From positions 1 to 27,629 of the IMG/VR virus record IMGVR_UViG_3300036801_000101: a DNA stretch of 27,629 nt; one strand, 5' to 3'. Both the position numbers and the translations under genes were made by a program. The notes below the pieces were generated by a model. The model ran no database searches and was not told the origin of the DNA. It saw only the letters and a program-made list of their open reading frames with translations. The stretch comes from a virus. Of this stretch, positions 1 to 7,300 are shown one piece after another (positions within the stretch are counted from its first letter, which is position 1; each line of letters starts with the position of its first letter).

Positions 1-143
1 GCCCGGCGTGCGGGAACATCGGGTGCATTCTGAATTACGACATGATCGCGAAAATGGTTCAACGTAAGTGTGGGCATTGCGGTTGCGTCGTACGGCAACC
101 GCCCGTCGCGCCGCGGTTGTTCGCCGATCCCCAAGCGAAATAG
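1..143 (+). CDS. zinc-ribbon protein, C-terminal fragment (5' end outside window)
   Basis: The open frame enters from the left edge and ends at TAG 141-143, giving about 46 readable residues. The first partial codon (xGC) followed by PAC suggests a CPAC knuckle. A second C-x2-C (CGHC) lies about 23 residues on, as in a zinc ribbon. A proline-rich tail follows. Small zinc ribbons are common in phage regulatory and packaging-adjacent regions, but the fragment is too short to assign a role. It lies in the same orientation as the next two genes. The coding assignment rests on the paired cysteine motifs. Confidence 0.6.
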   Translation, partial: PACGNIGCILNYDMIAKMVQRKCGHCGCVVRQPPVAPRLFADPQAK

Positions 144-146
144 AAG

Positions 147-175
147 TTGACTTAGATTTTATATTTATATATTGT
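147..175 (+). promoter_or_regulatory. AT-rich sigma70-like promoter candidate
   Basis: TTGACT at 147-152 is followed either by TATATT at 168-173 (15-nt spacer) or by TATTGT at 170-175 (17-nt spacer). The stretch is the most AT-rich in the left end of an otherwise GC-rich sequence and lies in a non-coding gap just after a stop codon. It could drive the small zinc-ribbon gene at 299 and the genes beyond. The box match and position are seen; activity is inferred. Confidence 0.45.
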
Positions 176-298
176 CCGCGCATGCGAGACATTGCCGCCA
201 CCGGGCATCCCAACACAAACCCCGACAGCACATCGCTTCCCCGCACTTCGCGCTCCGGAACAAAACAATCCATTCTCTTATTTTTTCAGGAGCGTTGA

Positions 299-403
299 AT
301 GAGCAAACCGAAATGCCCATCTTGCGAGAGCGCCAACGTGCGCTTCACGTTGAAAAAGAAGATTTTCGTATGTAACCGATGCGGACACAGTTGGAAGAAA
401 TGA
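299..403 (+). CDS. 34-residue zinc-ribbon protein
   Basis: ATG at 299 is preceded by AGGAG at 288-292 with a 6-nt spacer, a good ribosome binding site. The product is 34 residues long: CPSC at residues 6-9 and CNRC at 25-28, separated by a basic strand-rich stretch, then GHSWKK. This is a minimal zinc ribbon with almost nothing outside the zinc-binding core. Such proteins may bind nucleic acid or act as adaptors, but the target cannot be told. It follows another zinc-ribbon gene end and an AT-rich promoter candidate. The strong ribosome site and the intact four-cysteine motif make a real gene likely. Confidence 0.7.
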   Translation: MSKPKCPSCESANVRFTLKKKIFVCNRCGHSWKK

Positions 404-596
404 ATCTTATCGAAACGGCCCGTGCCCTATCGACACGGCTCTTGCCAATCCCCCGACGTGCCAAAACAAAACACGACATCACCCGACTGCACATCGCGAC
501 ACGTAGCGGATCATGCCGACGAGTAACCATCCAAAACAAAAAACAATTTCTATTCGGGCCAAGTAGAAGCAAATCAAAACAAGGAGAATCGAAACG

Positions 597-1190
597 ATGT
601 CAAAGCAGAGGTTTTACGAAATAGAAATCGAGGGGATCGCTCCGCTCATTCAGAACAATCCCCAGAAGTCCAATCAGATCCGCGATCTCGATCCCAACCC
701 AACCCGCAGATCATCCCCCGACGATCCGCAAGAAGAGTGGCGATGTCTAGTCTACCATGTCGGCGAAAACGGAACGCTCGGGCATCCGTCAGAAGCGATG
801 GAGATGTGTCTGCGCGAAGCCGCGAAAGAGATCAACGGGAAGGGGAAGCGCACGTTGGCGAAGCCGGTAAAACAAACGTGTTTTCTTGAAGGCGAGCACA
901 TGATTATCACGAATCGCAAAATCGTCGATTGTTCGCCGAAGCGCATGGCACCGCGCAATTCGACGGGACAGACGACGCCGTACTACGCGCCGGAATTCGC
1001 GGCCGGATGGCGGATGAAGTTTCAAATTCATCTGATGAACGATCAATCGGTTACGCCGAATCTTCTCAAACGCGTGATCGATGAAGCTGGAGAGAGAATC
1101 GGACTCGGCGTGCATCGTCCGAAGTACGGGCGATTCATGGTGGTGCGCTTCGATGAAATCGACGTGCCATTGAAGAAAGCGGCGGCATAA
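597..1190 (+). CDS. phage protein of unknown function, 197 aa
   Basis: ATG 597 is preceded by AAGGAG at 581-586 (10-nt spacer). The N-terminus reads as a beta-strand followed by IEGIAPLIQNNP, and the C-terminus contains GLGVHRPKYGRFMVVRF. A similar pair of end motifs occurs, from memory, in a group of uncharacterised phage proteins in which 'G..PL' near the start and 'G.G..RP..GRF' near the end are conserved; no function is firmly known to me. There is no signal peptide or membrane segment. The gene lies upstream of the head operon, where terminase genes often sit, but it has no Walker or nuclease motif. A 227-nt leader separates it from the portal gene, so it may be a separate transcription unit. 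Confidence 0.85.
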   Translation: MSKQRFYEIEIEGIAPLIQNNPQKSNQIRDLDPNPTRRSSPDDPQEEWRCLVYHVGENGTLGHPSEAMEMCLREAAKEINGKGKRTLAKPVKQTCFLEGEHMIITNRKIVDCSPKRMAPRNSTGQTTPYYAPEFAAGWRMKFQIHLMNDQSVTPNLLKRVIDEAGERIGLGVHRPKYGRFMVVRFDEIDVPLKKAAA

Positions 1191-1365
1191 TTTTTCCCAC
1201 GAAGCGCGACATGACGAACCACGACAAACCCGGCCAAATCTATCCTTGCCGCGATCCTTCGGCACGAGTCCTAACGGCACGTACACGTGACATGCCTTGC
1301 CCTGACGCGCACGCTTCGACACCGGACAAGCACAGCCGCGACTAGACGTGGCGAACCGGAAACGT

Positions 1366-1387
1366 GGGGAGATGATTCCATCTCCCC
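1366..1387 (+). terminator. 9-bp hairpin in the portal-gene leader (terminator or attenuator candidate)
   Basis: GGGGAGATG at 1366-1374 pairs perfectly with CATCTCCCC at 1379-1387 across an ATTC loop. The following bases are pyrimidine-rich with several Ts but no solid U-tract. It sits in the 227-nt gap before the head operon, about 30 nt before the GTG start of the portal gene. It could be a weak terminator for the upstream gene, an attenuator, or an mRNA 5' stabiliser. Confidence 0.5.
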
Positions 1388-1417
1388 CGTTTCATTTCTT
1401 GTGGTAGAAATGCGTGC

Positions 1418-3838
1418 GTGCCTTCTCCTTCGCAAGCGATCGTCCGCCAACTTTCCGGGTTGTCCCAGATCGCGCAACGCATCACCCGGCGCAATCCGCA
1501 AACCACCGCACCGTCGCCGTACCAGAACGGCGACATGTCCAATTATTTCGGCCCGGGCCTAGAGGTTCAACCGATCGCACCGGTTGGGACTGATCCCCGC
1601 GGTTGGCAATATTGGATCAATCAAAACATGGTGTTCACGCCGCGGCCGGATTCCGAGTTCACCGCGCAAGCGTTGCGTGCGTTGGCGACGTACCCGTTGG
1701 CGCGATCCGCAATCGAGAACTCGAAAGATGTGATCTCCAATCTACCGCGGCAGATCCGCGCGAAGAAAAAGCCGGGCGAGAAAAATTCGGACGTGGACAA
1801 GCGTTCCCGCGGCGATCAAACGCTCAAGATGTTGAACGATTTTTTCGATTGTCCGGACGGCGAACACGATTGGGCAACGTGGGCACGCGAGTGGTTGGAA
1901 TATCTATACACGATCGACGCCGCATCGGTGTTCGTGCAGAAAATGAAATCCGGCCGGATCGTTGCGATGCGCATCATCGACGGCGCATTCATCACCCGGC
2001 TTGTCGATCAGTACGGTTACACGCCGCAACCACCGGATGCCGCCTATCAGCAATTGTGGAGTGGAACGCCGTCCACGGTTGGCGGAATCCCGTTCGTCGA
2101 TCTCACCACGGATCAATTGATCTACCGGCCGCGGAACATCGTGCCGCGCAACACCGTTTCCAGTTTCCTGTACGGGATGTCGCCCACCGAACAGAACGCC
2201 CAAGAAATTCAGATCGGACAAGAGCGGTTGAATTTTGTTCTCGCCTATTACACGACGGGCACGATCCCCGACGCGATGCAGATCGTTCCCCCGAACGTTT
2301 CCCCGGATCAATTGGCCTCGTCGCAAAAAGCGTTGACGGCCGAAATGTCCGGGCAGCCGTTCAAACGATCCGGGTTCATCAAACTGATTCAAGGGTTCGT
2401 CGATCGCGCACAACCCGGCGCGTCAAGCGGCGATCAATTCCTTTTCCCGAAAGAGAAATTGCTTGCGGATCCATTCGACGAATTGCACATCCGGAAGATT
2501 TTCTACGCGTACGGCGCATCAACGCAGAGGATTATGAAGCAGATGAACCGCGCGTCCGCGCAAACGAATCAAGAGGCGGCCGAAGAAGAAGGGACGATGC
2601 CGTTTGCGTTGTCTCTCGCGGGGATGGTGAATTGGGCGATCGCGAAACATTTCAAACTCGGGTTCGGCGAATACGAAATGACATTCGACGCGCAGAAGGA
2701 ACTGGACGTTGTGAAGCGATCGACGGCCGACAAAAACGATGTCGATGCCGGAATCATCACGCGCGATGAATCACGCACGGCCCGGGGATTGGACGAGGTG
2801 GGCGGCGACGCGGCGACGTTGATGATTACGACGGCGACGGGAACCGTGCCCGTCGATCTCGGCGATCAGGTGCAACACGCGAAAGATATGTTCGCCGCGA
2901 AACCACCACCGGCACCGATGAACGGCGGCGGCGGCGGTGTCCGCAAGTTGTGGGGACATTGCGCGGATCACGATGAATTTGCCCACGGTTGCAGCGAATG
3001 CGGATACGCGGAATTGAACCGCGTTCGTGATGAAGTCCGCAAACGCCGCACGCCGAAGATCGATCCCGGCCGTCACACGCCCGACACCCGGCAAGCGCAA
3101 GCGAAATTGGAACGCGCCGTCAGCCGGGTTTTCATGCGCCAAAAAGAAAAAGCCACGCTTGCGGCGAACCGGTTGCTAAAGAGTTGGAAAACGTTGTCCA
3201 AGGCCGGTGCGCAACACACCGCGGACGAAATCAACAACTCGCTGATCGCGGAATGGGCGTCGTTGCCGGTGGAGGCACGCGCGGCGATCGAACAAGCGGC
3301 GTTGTCTGCGGTTGCCGATTCGATGATTCAAATCGAATTGTCCGACGCCGGGTTGTTGTCCTCCGCGAACAAGATCGCCACGGAATACGCCGCCGATCGC
3401 GCGGCCGAAATGGTGGGGATGAAATACAACGCGGCCGGTGATCTCGTTGAAAACCCGAATGCGAAATGGGCGATCTCTGACACGACGCGGGATCGGTTGC
3501 GAGAGATCGTGAAAAACGCGTTTGAGGAGAAAACGCCGTTCTCGGAAGTGATCGACGACATCCGCGACGCCGATATTTTCTCGGAGTCACGCGCGGCCAT
3601 GATCGCGCGAACGGAGATCTCCAACGCGCAAGTCGGATCGAACTTCACCGTGTGGAAACAATCCGGGTTGGTGAAATCCGCGAAGTGGTTGGCGCTCGGG
3701 CCGGATCCGTGCCCGATCTGTCTCGCGAACAACAACGAAGTGCGGCCGTTGGGATCCCGGTTCACATCCGGAGACGAGTATCCGACTGCACACCCGAATT
3801 GCTATTGCATCTTGCAGGCCGTGGAATTCGCAGAGTAA
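1418..3838 (+). CDS. portal protein fused to Mu F / SPP1 gp7-like head morphogenesis domain
   Basis: This 806-residue protein appears to join two head proteins that are usually separate. Residues about 40-480 look like a phage portal: the SAIENSKDVISNLPRQI region, a YGMSPTEQNAQEIQIGQERL helix region, and RSTADKNDVDAGIITRDESR near the end of the core. The portal ring is the DNA entry and exit channel of the capsid. The C-terminus (about 690-806) carries RAAMIARTEISNAQ, CPIC at 765-768 and HPNCYC at 792-797, which matches the Phage_Mu_F (PF04233) signature of minor head proteins that bind the portal. The linker adds a possible metal knuckle (C515, H518, H523, C525, C528) after a glycine run. 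The start is GTG 1418 without a clear ribosome site; an in-frame ATG at 1535 is an alternative. The protease gene follows after 12 nt. Confidence 0.9.
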   Translation: MPSPSQAIVRQLSGLSQIAQRITRRNPQTTAPSPYQNGDMSNYFGPGLEVQPIAPVGTDPRGWQYWINQNMVFTPRPDSEFTAQALRALATYPLARSAIENSKDVISNLPRQIRAKKKPGEKNSDVDKRSRGDQTLKMLNDFFDCPDGEHDWATWAREWLEYLYTIDAASVFVQKMKSGRIVAMRIIDGAFITRLVDQYGYTPQPPDAAYQQLWSGTPSTVGGIPFVDLTTDQLIYRPRNIVPRNTVSSFLYGMSPTEQNAQEIQIGQERLNFVLAYYTTGTIPDAMQIVPPNVSPDQLASSQKALTAEMSGQPFKRSGFIKLIQGFVDRAQPGASSGDQFLFPKEKLLADPFDELHIRKIFYAYGASTQRIMKQMNRASAQTNQEAAEEEGTMPFALSLAGMVNWAIAKHFKLGFGEYEMTFDAQKELDVVKRSTADKNDVDAGIITRDESRTARGLDEVGGDAATLMITTATGTVPVDLGDQVQHAKDMFAAKPPPAPMNGGGGGVRKLWGHCADHDEFAHGCSECGYAELNRVRDEVRKRRTPKIDPGRHTPDTRQAQAKLERAVSRVFMRQKEKATLAANRLLKSWKTLSKAGAQHTADEINNSLIAEWASLPVEARAAIEQAALSAVADSMIQIELSDAGLLSSANKIATEYAADRAAEMVGMKYNAAGDLVENPNAKWAISDTTRDRLREIVKNAFEEKTPFSEVIDDIRDADIFSESRAAMIARTEISNAQVGSNFTVWKQSGLVKSAKWLALGPDPCPICLANNNEVRPLGSRFTSGDEYPTAHPNCYCILQAVEFAE

Positions 3839-3850
3839 ACTTCCGGCGCG

Positions 3851-5080
3851 ATGGACAAGCTTCTAAAATATTTCCCCCTCGTGAAGATCGATGAAGCGGC
3901 GCACATGGTCTGGGGCGTCGTCACGTCCGAAAAACCCGATTCCGATGATGAGATCTGCGATTATCCGTTCACGAAAGGTGCAATTCAGAAATGGTCAGAC
4001 GACACGTTCGCGAAAACCACGAACGCCGGACAGGATCCATCTCTCGGCAACATGCGGGTGATGCATCAATTGGAGATCGGCGGCAAGGCAATCAAAATCA
4101 CGTTCGACGACGACGCGAAAAAAATCTGGGTTGGATCGGAACCGGCCGACGATGATGTTTGGCATTTATTGAAGGGCGGGTTTCTGACGGCGCATTCGAT
4201 CGGCGGCGGGTACGCGTGGAAACGGAAAGAAGGGGAGTACATCCGGTTCGGCCCGACGATCACGGAAATCAGTTATGTGGACAAAGGCGCGAACCCGGAC
4301 GCGTCGTTTTCGTACGTCAAAGCCGATGGTTCGATCGAAATGCGCAAGTTCGCGCAACCCGGGGATCGAGAGAAAAACCTGATCCATAAATTGCACACGC
4401 CGATGGTGACGGTGCCGCTAGAAGAACTCCGTGCCGAACTGGGCACAGGGTTAGCAAAAATCCGTGCGGTGATTGACGATTTCGTGGCACAAACGTCCGC
4501 AGTAAATGGAGCACACACGATGAATCCGGAACAAATCAAGAAAGCCGCCGCCGCGTTGGGAATGTCCGAAGAAGATTTCAAGAAACACTTTGTTTCGGCC
4601 GACGCGTTGGAGAAGGCCAAAGGCGGCATCGCCGCATTACACGGGCATCTTGAAAAGGCGATGGAAGATCACGACGCGATGGCGAAGGCGCACGCCGCGT
4701 TGGGTTCGATGCACGAAAAAAATTCCGCGCACCTCGGCAAATGCATGAAGGCATGCAAGGCCGTCATGGGTTCCGACGACAAGGAATCGGAAAAGGCGAT
4801 CAAGGCGCTTCTCGCCGATCTGGTAAAAGCCGAACCGAAACCGGAACCGGCACCCGCACCGGCACCGGCACCCGGAACGCCGGAAGTATTCACCAAGGCG
4901 GATTTCGCCGCGGCCGTGCAGAAGTTGAAAGAAGATTCCGACGCCGCGATCGCGAAGGCCGTCAAGGACGCGTTGGACAAGGTGCCCGACAATCCACGCG
5001 CGGCGTTGTTCTCTGTGACGCGCGAGAACGACATCAAGAAGGCCGCGGAGGTCAACACCGCGGATCCGTTGCCGGTTTAA
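3851..5080 (+). CDS. XkdF-like prohead protease fused to scaffold-like C-terminus
   Basis: The N-terminal 165 residues resemble the XkdF/S78_2-type herpesvirus-fold phage protease. Candidate catalytic residues are H72 in MRVMHQLEIGG and S116 in LTAHSIGGGY, followed by TEISYVDKGANPDASF, a segment typical of these proteases. Residues about 224-409 are helical and charged, with an Ala-Pro repeat near 335-350, as in capsid scaffolds. Such enzymes cleave scaffold and capsid termini during head maturation. The position between portal and capsid genes fits. The ATG lies 12 nt after the portal stop with no obvious Shine-Dalgarno, so it may be translationally coupled. An internal start within the gene is listed separately. 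Confidence 0.88.
   Translation: MDKLLKYFPLVKIDEAAHMVWGVVTSEKPDSDDEICDYPFTKGAIQKWSDDTFAKTTNAGQDPSLGNMRVMHQLEIGGKAIKITFDDDAKKIWVGSEPADDDVWHLLKGGFLTAHSIGGGYAWKRKEGEYIRFGPTITEISYVDKGANPDASFSYVKADGSIEMRKFAQPGDREKNLIHKLHTPMVTVPLEELRAELGTGLAKIRAVIDDFVAQTSAVNGAHTMNPEQIKKAAAALGMSEEDFKKHFVSADALEKAKGGIAALHGHLEKAMEDHDAMAKAHAALGSMHEKNSAHLGKCMKACKAVMGSDDKESEKAIKALLADLVKAEPKPEPAPAPAPAPGTPEVFTKADFAAAVQKLKEDSDAAIAKAVKDALDKVPDNPRAALFSVTRENDIKKAAEVNTADPLPV
4520..5080 (+). CDS. possible nested scaffold protein (internal start in protease gene)
   Basis: An in-frame ATG at 4520 (residue 224 of the protease fusion) is preceded by TGGAG at 4507-4511 with an 8-nt spacer, better than the site of the full-length start. 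It falls just where the protease part has ended and the helical scaffold-like part begins. The product would be 186 residues, starting MNPEQIKKAAAALGMSEEDF. In phage lambda, the scaffold Nu3 is made from an internal start in protease gene C in the same way. The site and domain boundary are seen; separate expression is inferred by that analogy. Confidence 0.45.
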   Translation: MNPEQIKKAAAALGMSEEDFKKHFVSADALEKAKGGIAALHGHLEKAMEDHDAMAKAHAALGSMHEKNSAHLGKCMKACKAVMGSDDKESEKAIKALLADLVKAEPKPEPAPAPAPAPGTPEVFTKADFAAAVQKLKEDSDAAIAKAVKDALDKVPDNPRAALFSVTRENDIKKAAEVNTADPLPV

Positions 5081-5130
5081 TTCCGTTTCCCGATTATCGG
5101 TTGCACGTCTGATTTCAAGGAGAGCACGCA

Positions 5131-7032
5131 ATGTCGAATTACGCGGGGATGAAAGCAGGCGGACAACTGCAGCCGTATGCCGGATCTCTGGGCGACACGA
5201 AAATCGCGCAGCAGTATTTGATCGCCGACAAGATTCTGAAATCGTGGTCGGACGCGAAGAAAAACGATCTGCGCAAATATAAGAAAGTTGCCGGATCTCT
5301 CAAGCGCGTGCGCGACGACATCAACGAGTTCGTGCAAACGAAGGGGTACATTTCCCAGGACGATCTGAAAAAGATCGAAACCGAATTCAACGAACGCGCG
5401 GATGCGGCGAACGATCTGATGAAGGCGCTCGTTGCCGACTACCGCGAAACGATGATGAAGGCCGGTGTTACAACGGCACTTGGCTATAATTTTTTCGACC
5501 TTCGCGGCCCGGCCTACCTGATTTATCCGGTGAACACACCGATGCGGAATTCTCTGCCACGTTGGGGGCGTGTAAACGCTGGCGTGGGCACCGCCGTCAA
5601 TTGGAAATATACCTCGCTCGGGCCGGGCACATCCTACGCGGGTGCGGCCGAAGGAAAACGCGTCGCGACGGCAACATCGAACGAAAACAACGCGATCGCC
5701 ACATACGCGGAACTCGGAATCGAACGGGCCGTGACGTTCACCGCAGAATTTGCTGGCGAAGGCTACACCGATAACGTCGCCGACGAACACATCCGCGGCG
5801 CTCACGAATTGTGGTTGCAAGAAGAGTCGTTGATCTGGGGCGGCAATCCGGGAACAGCAGCGGGATTGAATGGCTTTGCGTTGGGCACGGCCAACACGCC
5901 GACATGTTTGGCTGTAACCGCGTTGCCATCCGGCCCGGCCGGGCTTGTCACGGACGGCGGTACGGGTTTCTCTGGCGGGGGAACCAGCGTTTCCGTCCGC
6001 GTCGTCGAACTGGAAATGTTGGGATACCCCAACAACGCGCAGTTCGGTTATCAAGCCGCACCGAGTGTTGCATCCGGATTGACGCCAACGTTTACGCGCA
6101 CGAACGCCGACAACACAACGGATCCGATCAAGGGCGGCATGGGGGCGATCTCCGCATCATCGAACGTCGCCACGGGTTCCACGTCGTATCCGTACGTTCT
6201 CGCCGATGTCGCGCCGAAGAAGGGCGCCTTTGCGTGGGCGTGGTTCGTCGATACAACCGATGCGACAACGCCATCGGCCGCGAACGCGAAACTCGTTGCG
6301 ATCACCACGGTTCCGTTTATCTACCTCGCGAACGGAACGCCGAACGCGTCGTATGTCGGAACCGCAACCGGTTTGAGCTCCGACAATTCGCAACAGCCGT
6401 TGGATTTCGCCGGGATCATCGCGTGGGCCGTCAACGCCGGTGCGTTCATCAACATGTCGGATCTGACGATAAAAAATCCCGTCACCGGCGCAACGAACAC
6501 CGGACTTCTGACGCCCGGCATGACGAACAGTTCCAGTTCTGTTCCGGCCGTCGCCGAAATCGAGTTGGACCTGAAAAACCAGTGGAACTCGTTCCAGACC
6601 GTCGCAGATGAAATCTGGGCGAGCGTCGATGCGAAGTTGTCGATCGCGCAAGCGTTGTTCAAGAACACGTCGGGCGTTCCGGCGTACCGCTTCGAAGTTT
6701 CGCGCGACGCGCAGGGAAACATTCTCGGTGGGTTCGTCGTGTCCGGGTACAAATCGCAATATGCGATGAAGGCCACGGGATCGGAAGAAATCCCGATCCG
6801 GATCCATCCGATGTTGCCTCCCGGAACGTTGATCTATCGTAAAACCCAGAACCCCTATCCGCATTCGCGGATCCCCGGCGTCGCCGGAATGTTCGTGCAA
6901 CGTGACTACTACGGAATCGAATGGCCGATCACGACACGAAGTTGGACTTTTGGCGAATACGTGCATGAAACCTACGGCGATTACATCCCCGGTTTGCTCA
7001 CCGTGCGCACGGGAATCATCGGTAGCCAATAG
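5131..7032 (+). CDS. major capsid protein, HK97-fold type, with large internal insertion
   Basis: A strong ribosome site (AAGGAG at 5117-5122, 8-nt spacer) precedes ATG 5131. The 633-residue product has a charged helical N-terminal segment (about 37-115), then YPVNTPMRNSLPRWGRV near 133-149 and a W-K-Y strand, which is the usual entry to the HK97-type capsid fold. The C-terminal part carries HPMLPPGTLIYRK near 557 and YYGIEWPITTRSW near 593. Between about 250 and 445 lies a Gly/Ser/Thr/Pro-rich stretch that looks like an inserted beta domain and makes the protein far longer than the usual 300-400 residues. It follows the protease-scaffold gene and is followed by strong termination signals, as expected of the most abundant virion protein. 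Confidence 0.9.
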   Translation: MSNYAGMKAGGQLQPYAGSLGDTKIAQQYLIADKILKSWSDAKKNDLRKYKKVAGSLKRVRDDINEFVQTKGYISQDDLKKIETEFNERADAANDLMKALVADYRETMMKAGVTTALGYNFFDLRGPAYLIYPVNTPMRNSLPRWGRVNAGVGTAVNWKYTSLGPGTSYAGAAEGKRVATATSNENNAIATYAELGIERAVTFTAEFAGEGYTDNVADEHIRGAHELWLQEESLIWGGNPGTAAGLNGFALGTANTPTCLAVTALPSGPAGLVTDGGTGFSGGGTSVSVRVVELEMLGYPNNAQFGYQAAPSVASGLTPTFTRTNADNTTDPIKGGMGAISASSNVATGSTSYPYVLADVAPKKGAFAWAWFVDTTDATTPSAANAKLVAITTVPFIYLANGTPNASYVGTATGLSSDNSQQPLDFAGIIAWAVNAGAFINMSDLTIKNPVTGATNTGLLTPGMTNSSSSVPAVAEIELDLKNQWNSFQTVADEIWASVDAKLSIAQALFKNTSGVPAYRFEVSRDAQGNILGGFVVSGYKSQYAMKATGSEEIPIRIHPMLPPGTLIYRKTQNPYPHSRIPGVAGMFVQRDYYGIEWPITTRSWTFGEYVHETYGDYIPGLLTVRTGIIGSQ

Positions 7033-7042
7033 AAACTAGGGC

Positions 7043-7081
7043 GGTTGCGGAAATTGTTCCACAAGGAACAATTCTGCAACC
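7043..7081 (+). terminator. 17-bp stem-loop just after the capsid gene
   Basis: GGTTGCGG (7043-7050) pairs with CTGCAACC (7074-7081), and AATTGTTCC (7052-7060) with GGAACAATT (7065-7073), with only A7051 bulged and an ACAA loop. It begins 11 nt after the capsid stop codon. There is no U-tract, so it is more likely a 3' stability element or processing hairpin acting with the terminator 40 nt further on. A small CCCGT/ACGGG hairpin (7081-7094) adjoins it. Confidence 0.7.
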
Positions 7082-7121
7082 CCGTTTCTACGGGTAAGCG
7101 CCGAACGTCCAAGCGCGGGTT

Positions 7122-7153
7122 GTTCAGAAAAGCCCTCGAGGGGTTTTTTGAAC
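7122..7153 (+). terminator. Rho-independent terminator after the capsid gene
   Basis: GTTCA (7122-7126) pairs with TGAAC (7149-7153); inside, AAAA pairs with TTTT and CCC with GGG around a TCGA loop, with one G-G mismatch and one G-T pair. Six Ts run at 7144-7149. This is a classic intrinsic terminator, and because the A-run and T-run flank the stem it could work in both directions. It would cap transcription of the head genes after the capsid gene. Confidence 0.75.
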
Positions 7154-7165
7154 GTGCGAACGTGC
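7150..7165. repeat. perfect tandem 8-mer GAACGTGC x2
   Basis: GAACGTGC at 7150-7157 is repeated exactly at 7158-7165, starting inside the 3' arm of the terminator and running into an extended -10-like sequence. Tandem half-sites at a promoter can be activator or repressor sites, but no regulator is identified here. Confidence 0.5.
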
Positions 7166-7171
7166 TACGAT
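7163..7171 (+). promoter_or_regulatory. extended -10 promoter candidate for the connector/tail operon
   Basis: TGCTACGAT at 7163-7171 matches the extended -10 pattern TGnTAnnAT, directly after the terminator and tandem 8-mer. No -35 box lies at normal spacing, which extended -10 promoters can tolerate. It would restart transcription for the genes from 7301 on. About 130 nt of leader would follow, containing GGAGGA at 7262-7267 but no gene start next to it. Confidence 0.3.
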
Positions 7172-7300
7172 GCGTCGGGCGATCGGAAAGCCAACATCGG
7201 GAAGGCAGAGACTGGAACCCGCTGAAAATTTGATAGGCGCTGCGGATAACGGGAGAGTTTTGGAGGACTCGATCAGTTTCTCTCCGATCGCTCTTGAAAA

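Noticed and set aside
400-624. ORF of 74 residues overlapping the 34-residue zinc-ribbon stop (ATGA)
   Set aside because: The product is an Arg/Lys/Ser-rich chain without pattern; it runs over the ribosome site and start of the 197-residue gene. Only the overlap speaks for it.
1211-1345. 44-residue ORF in the leader before the portal gene
   Set aside because: No ribosome site, no recognisable pattern, and a composition typical of random sequence.
1603-2769. 388-residue plus-strand ORF inside the portal gene
   Set aside because: It lies fully within the portal gene in another frame and is Arg/His-rich, as shadow frames of this GC-rich sequence are.
5091-5101. Palindrome CCGATTATCGG before the capsid gene as an operator
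   Set aside because: Eleven bases with one central unpaired base are expected by chance several times in a sequence of this composition, and no promoter boxes adjoin it.
5077-7029. Long minus-strand ORFs (325 and 290 residues) opposite the capsid gene
   Set aside because: They are antisense shadows with Arg-rich random-looking products and no ribosome sites, opposite a gene with strong support.
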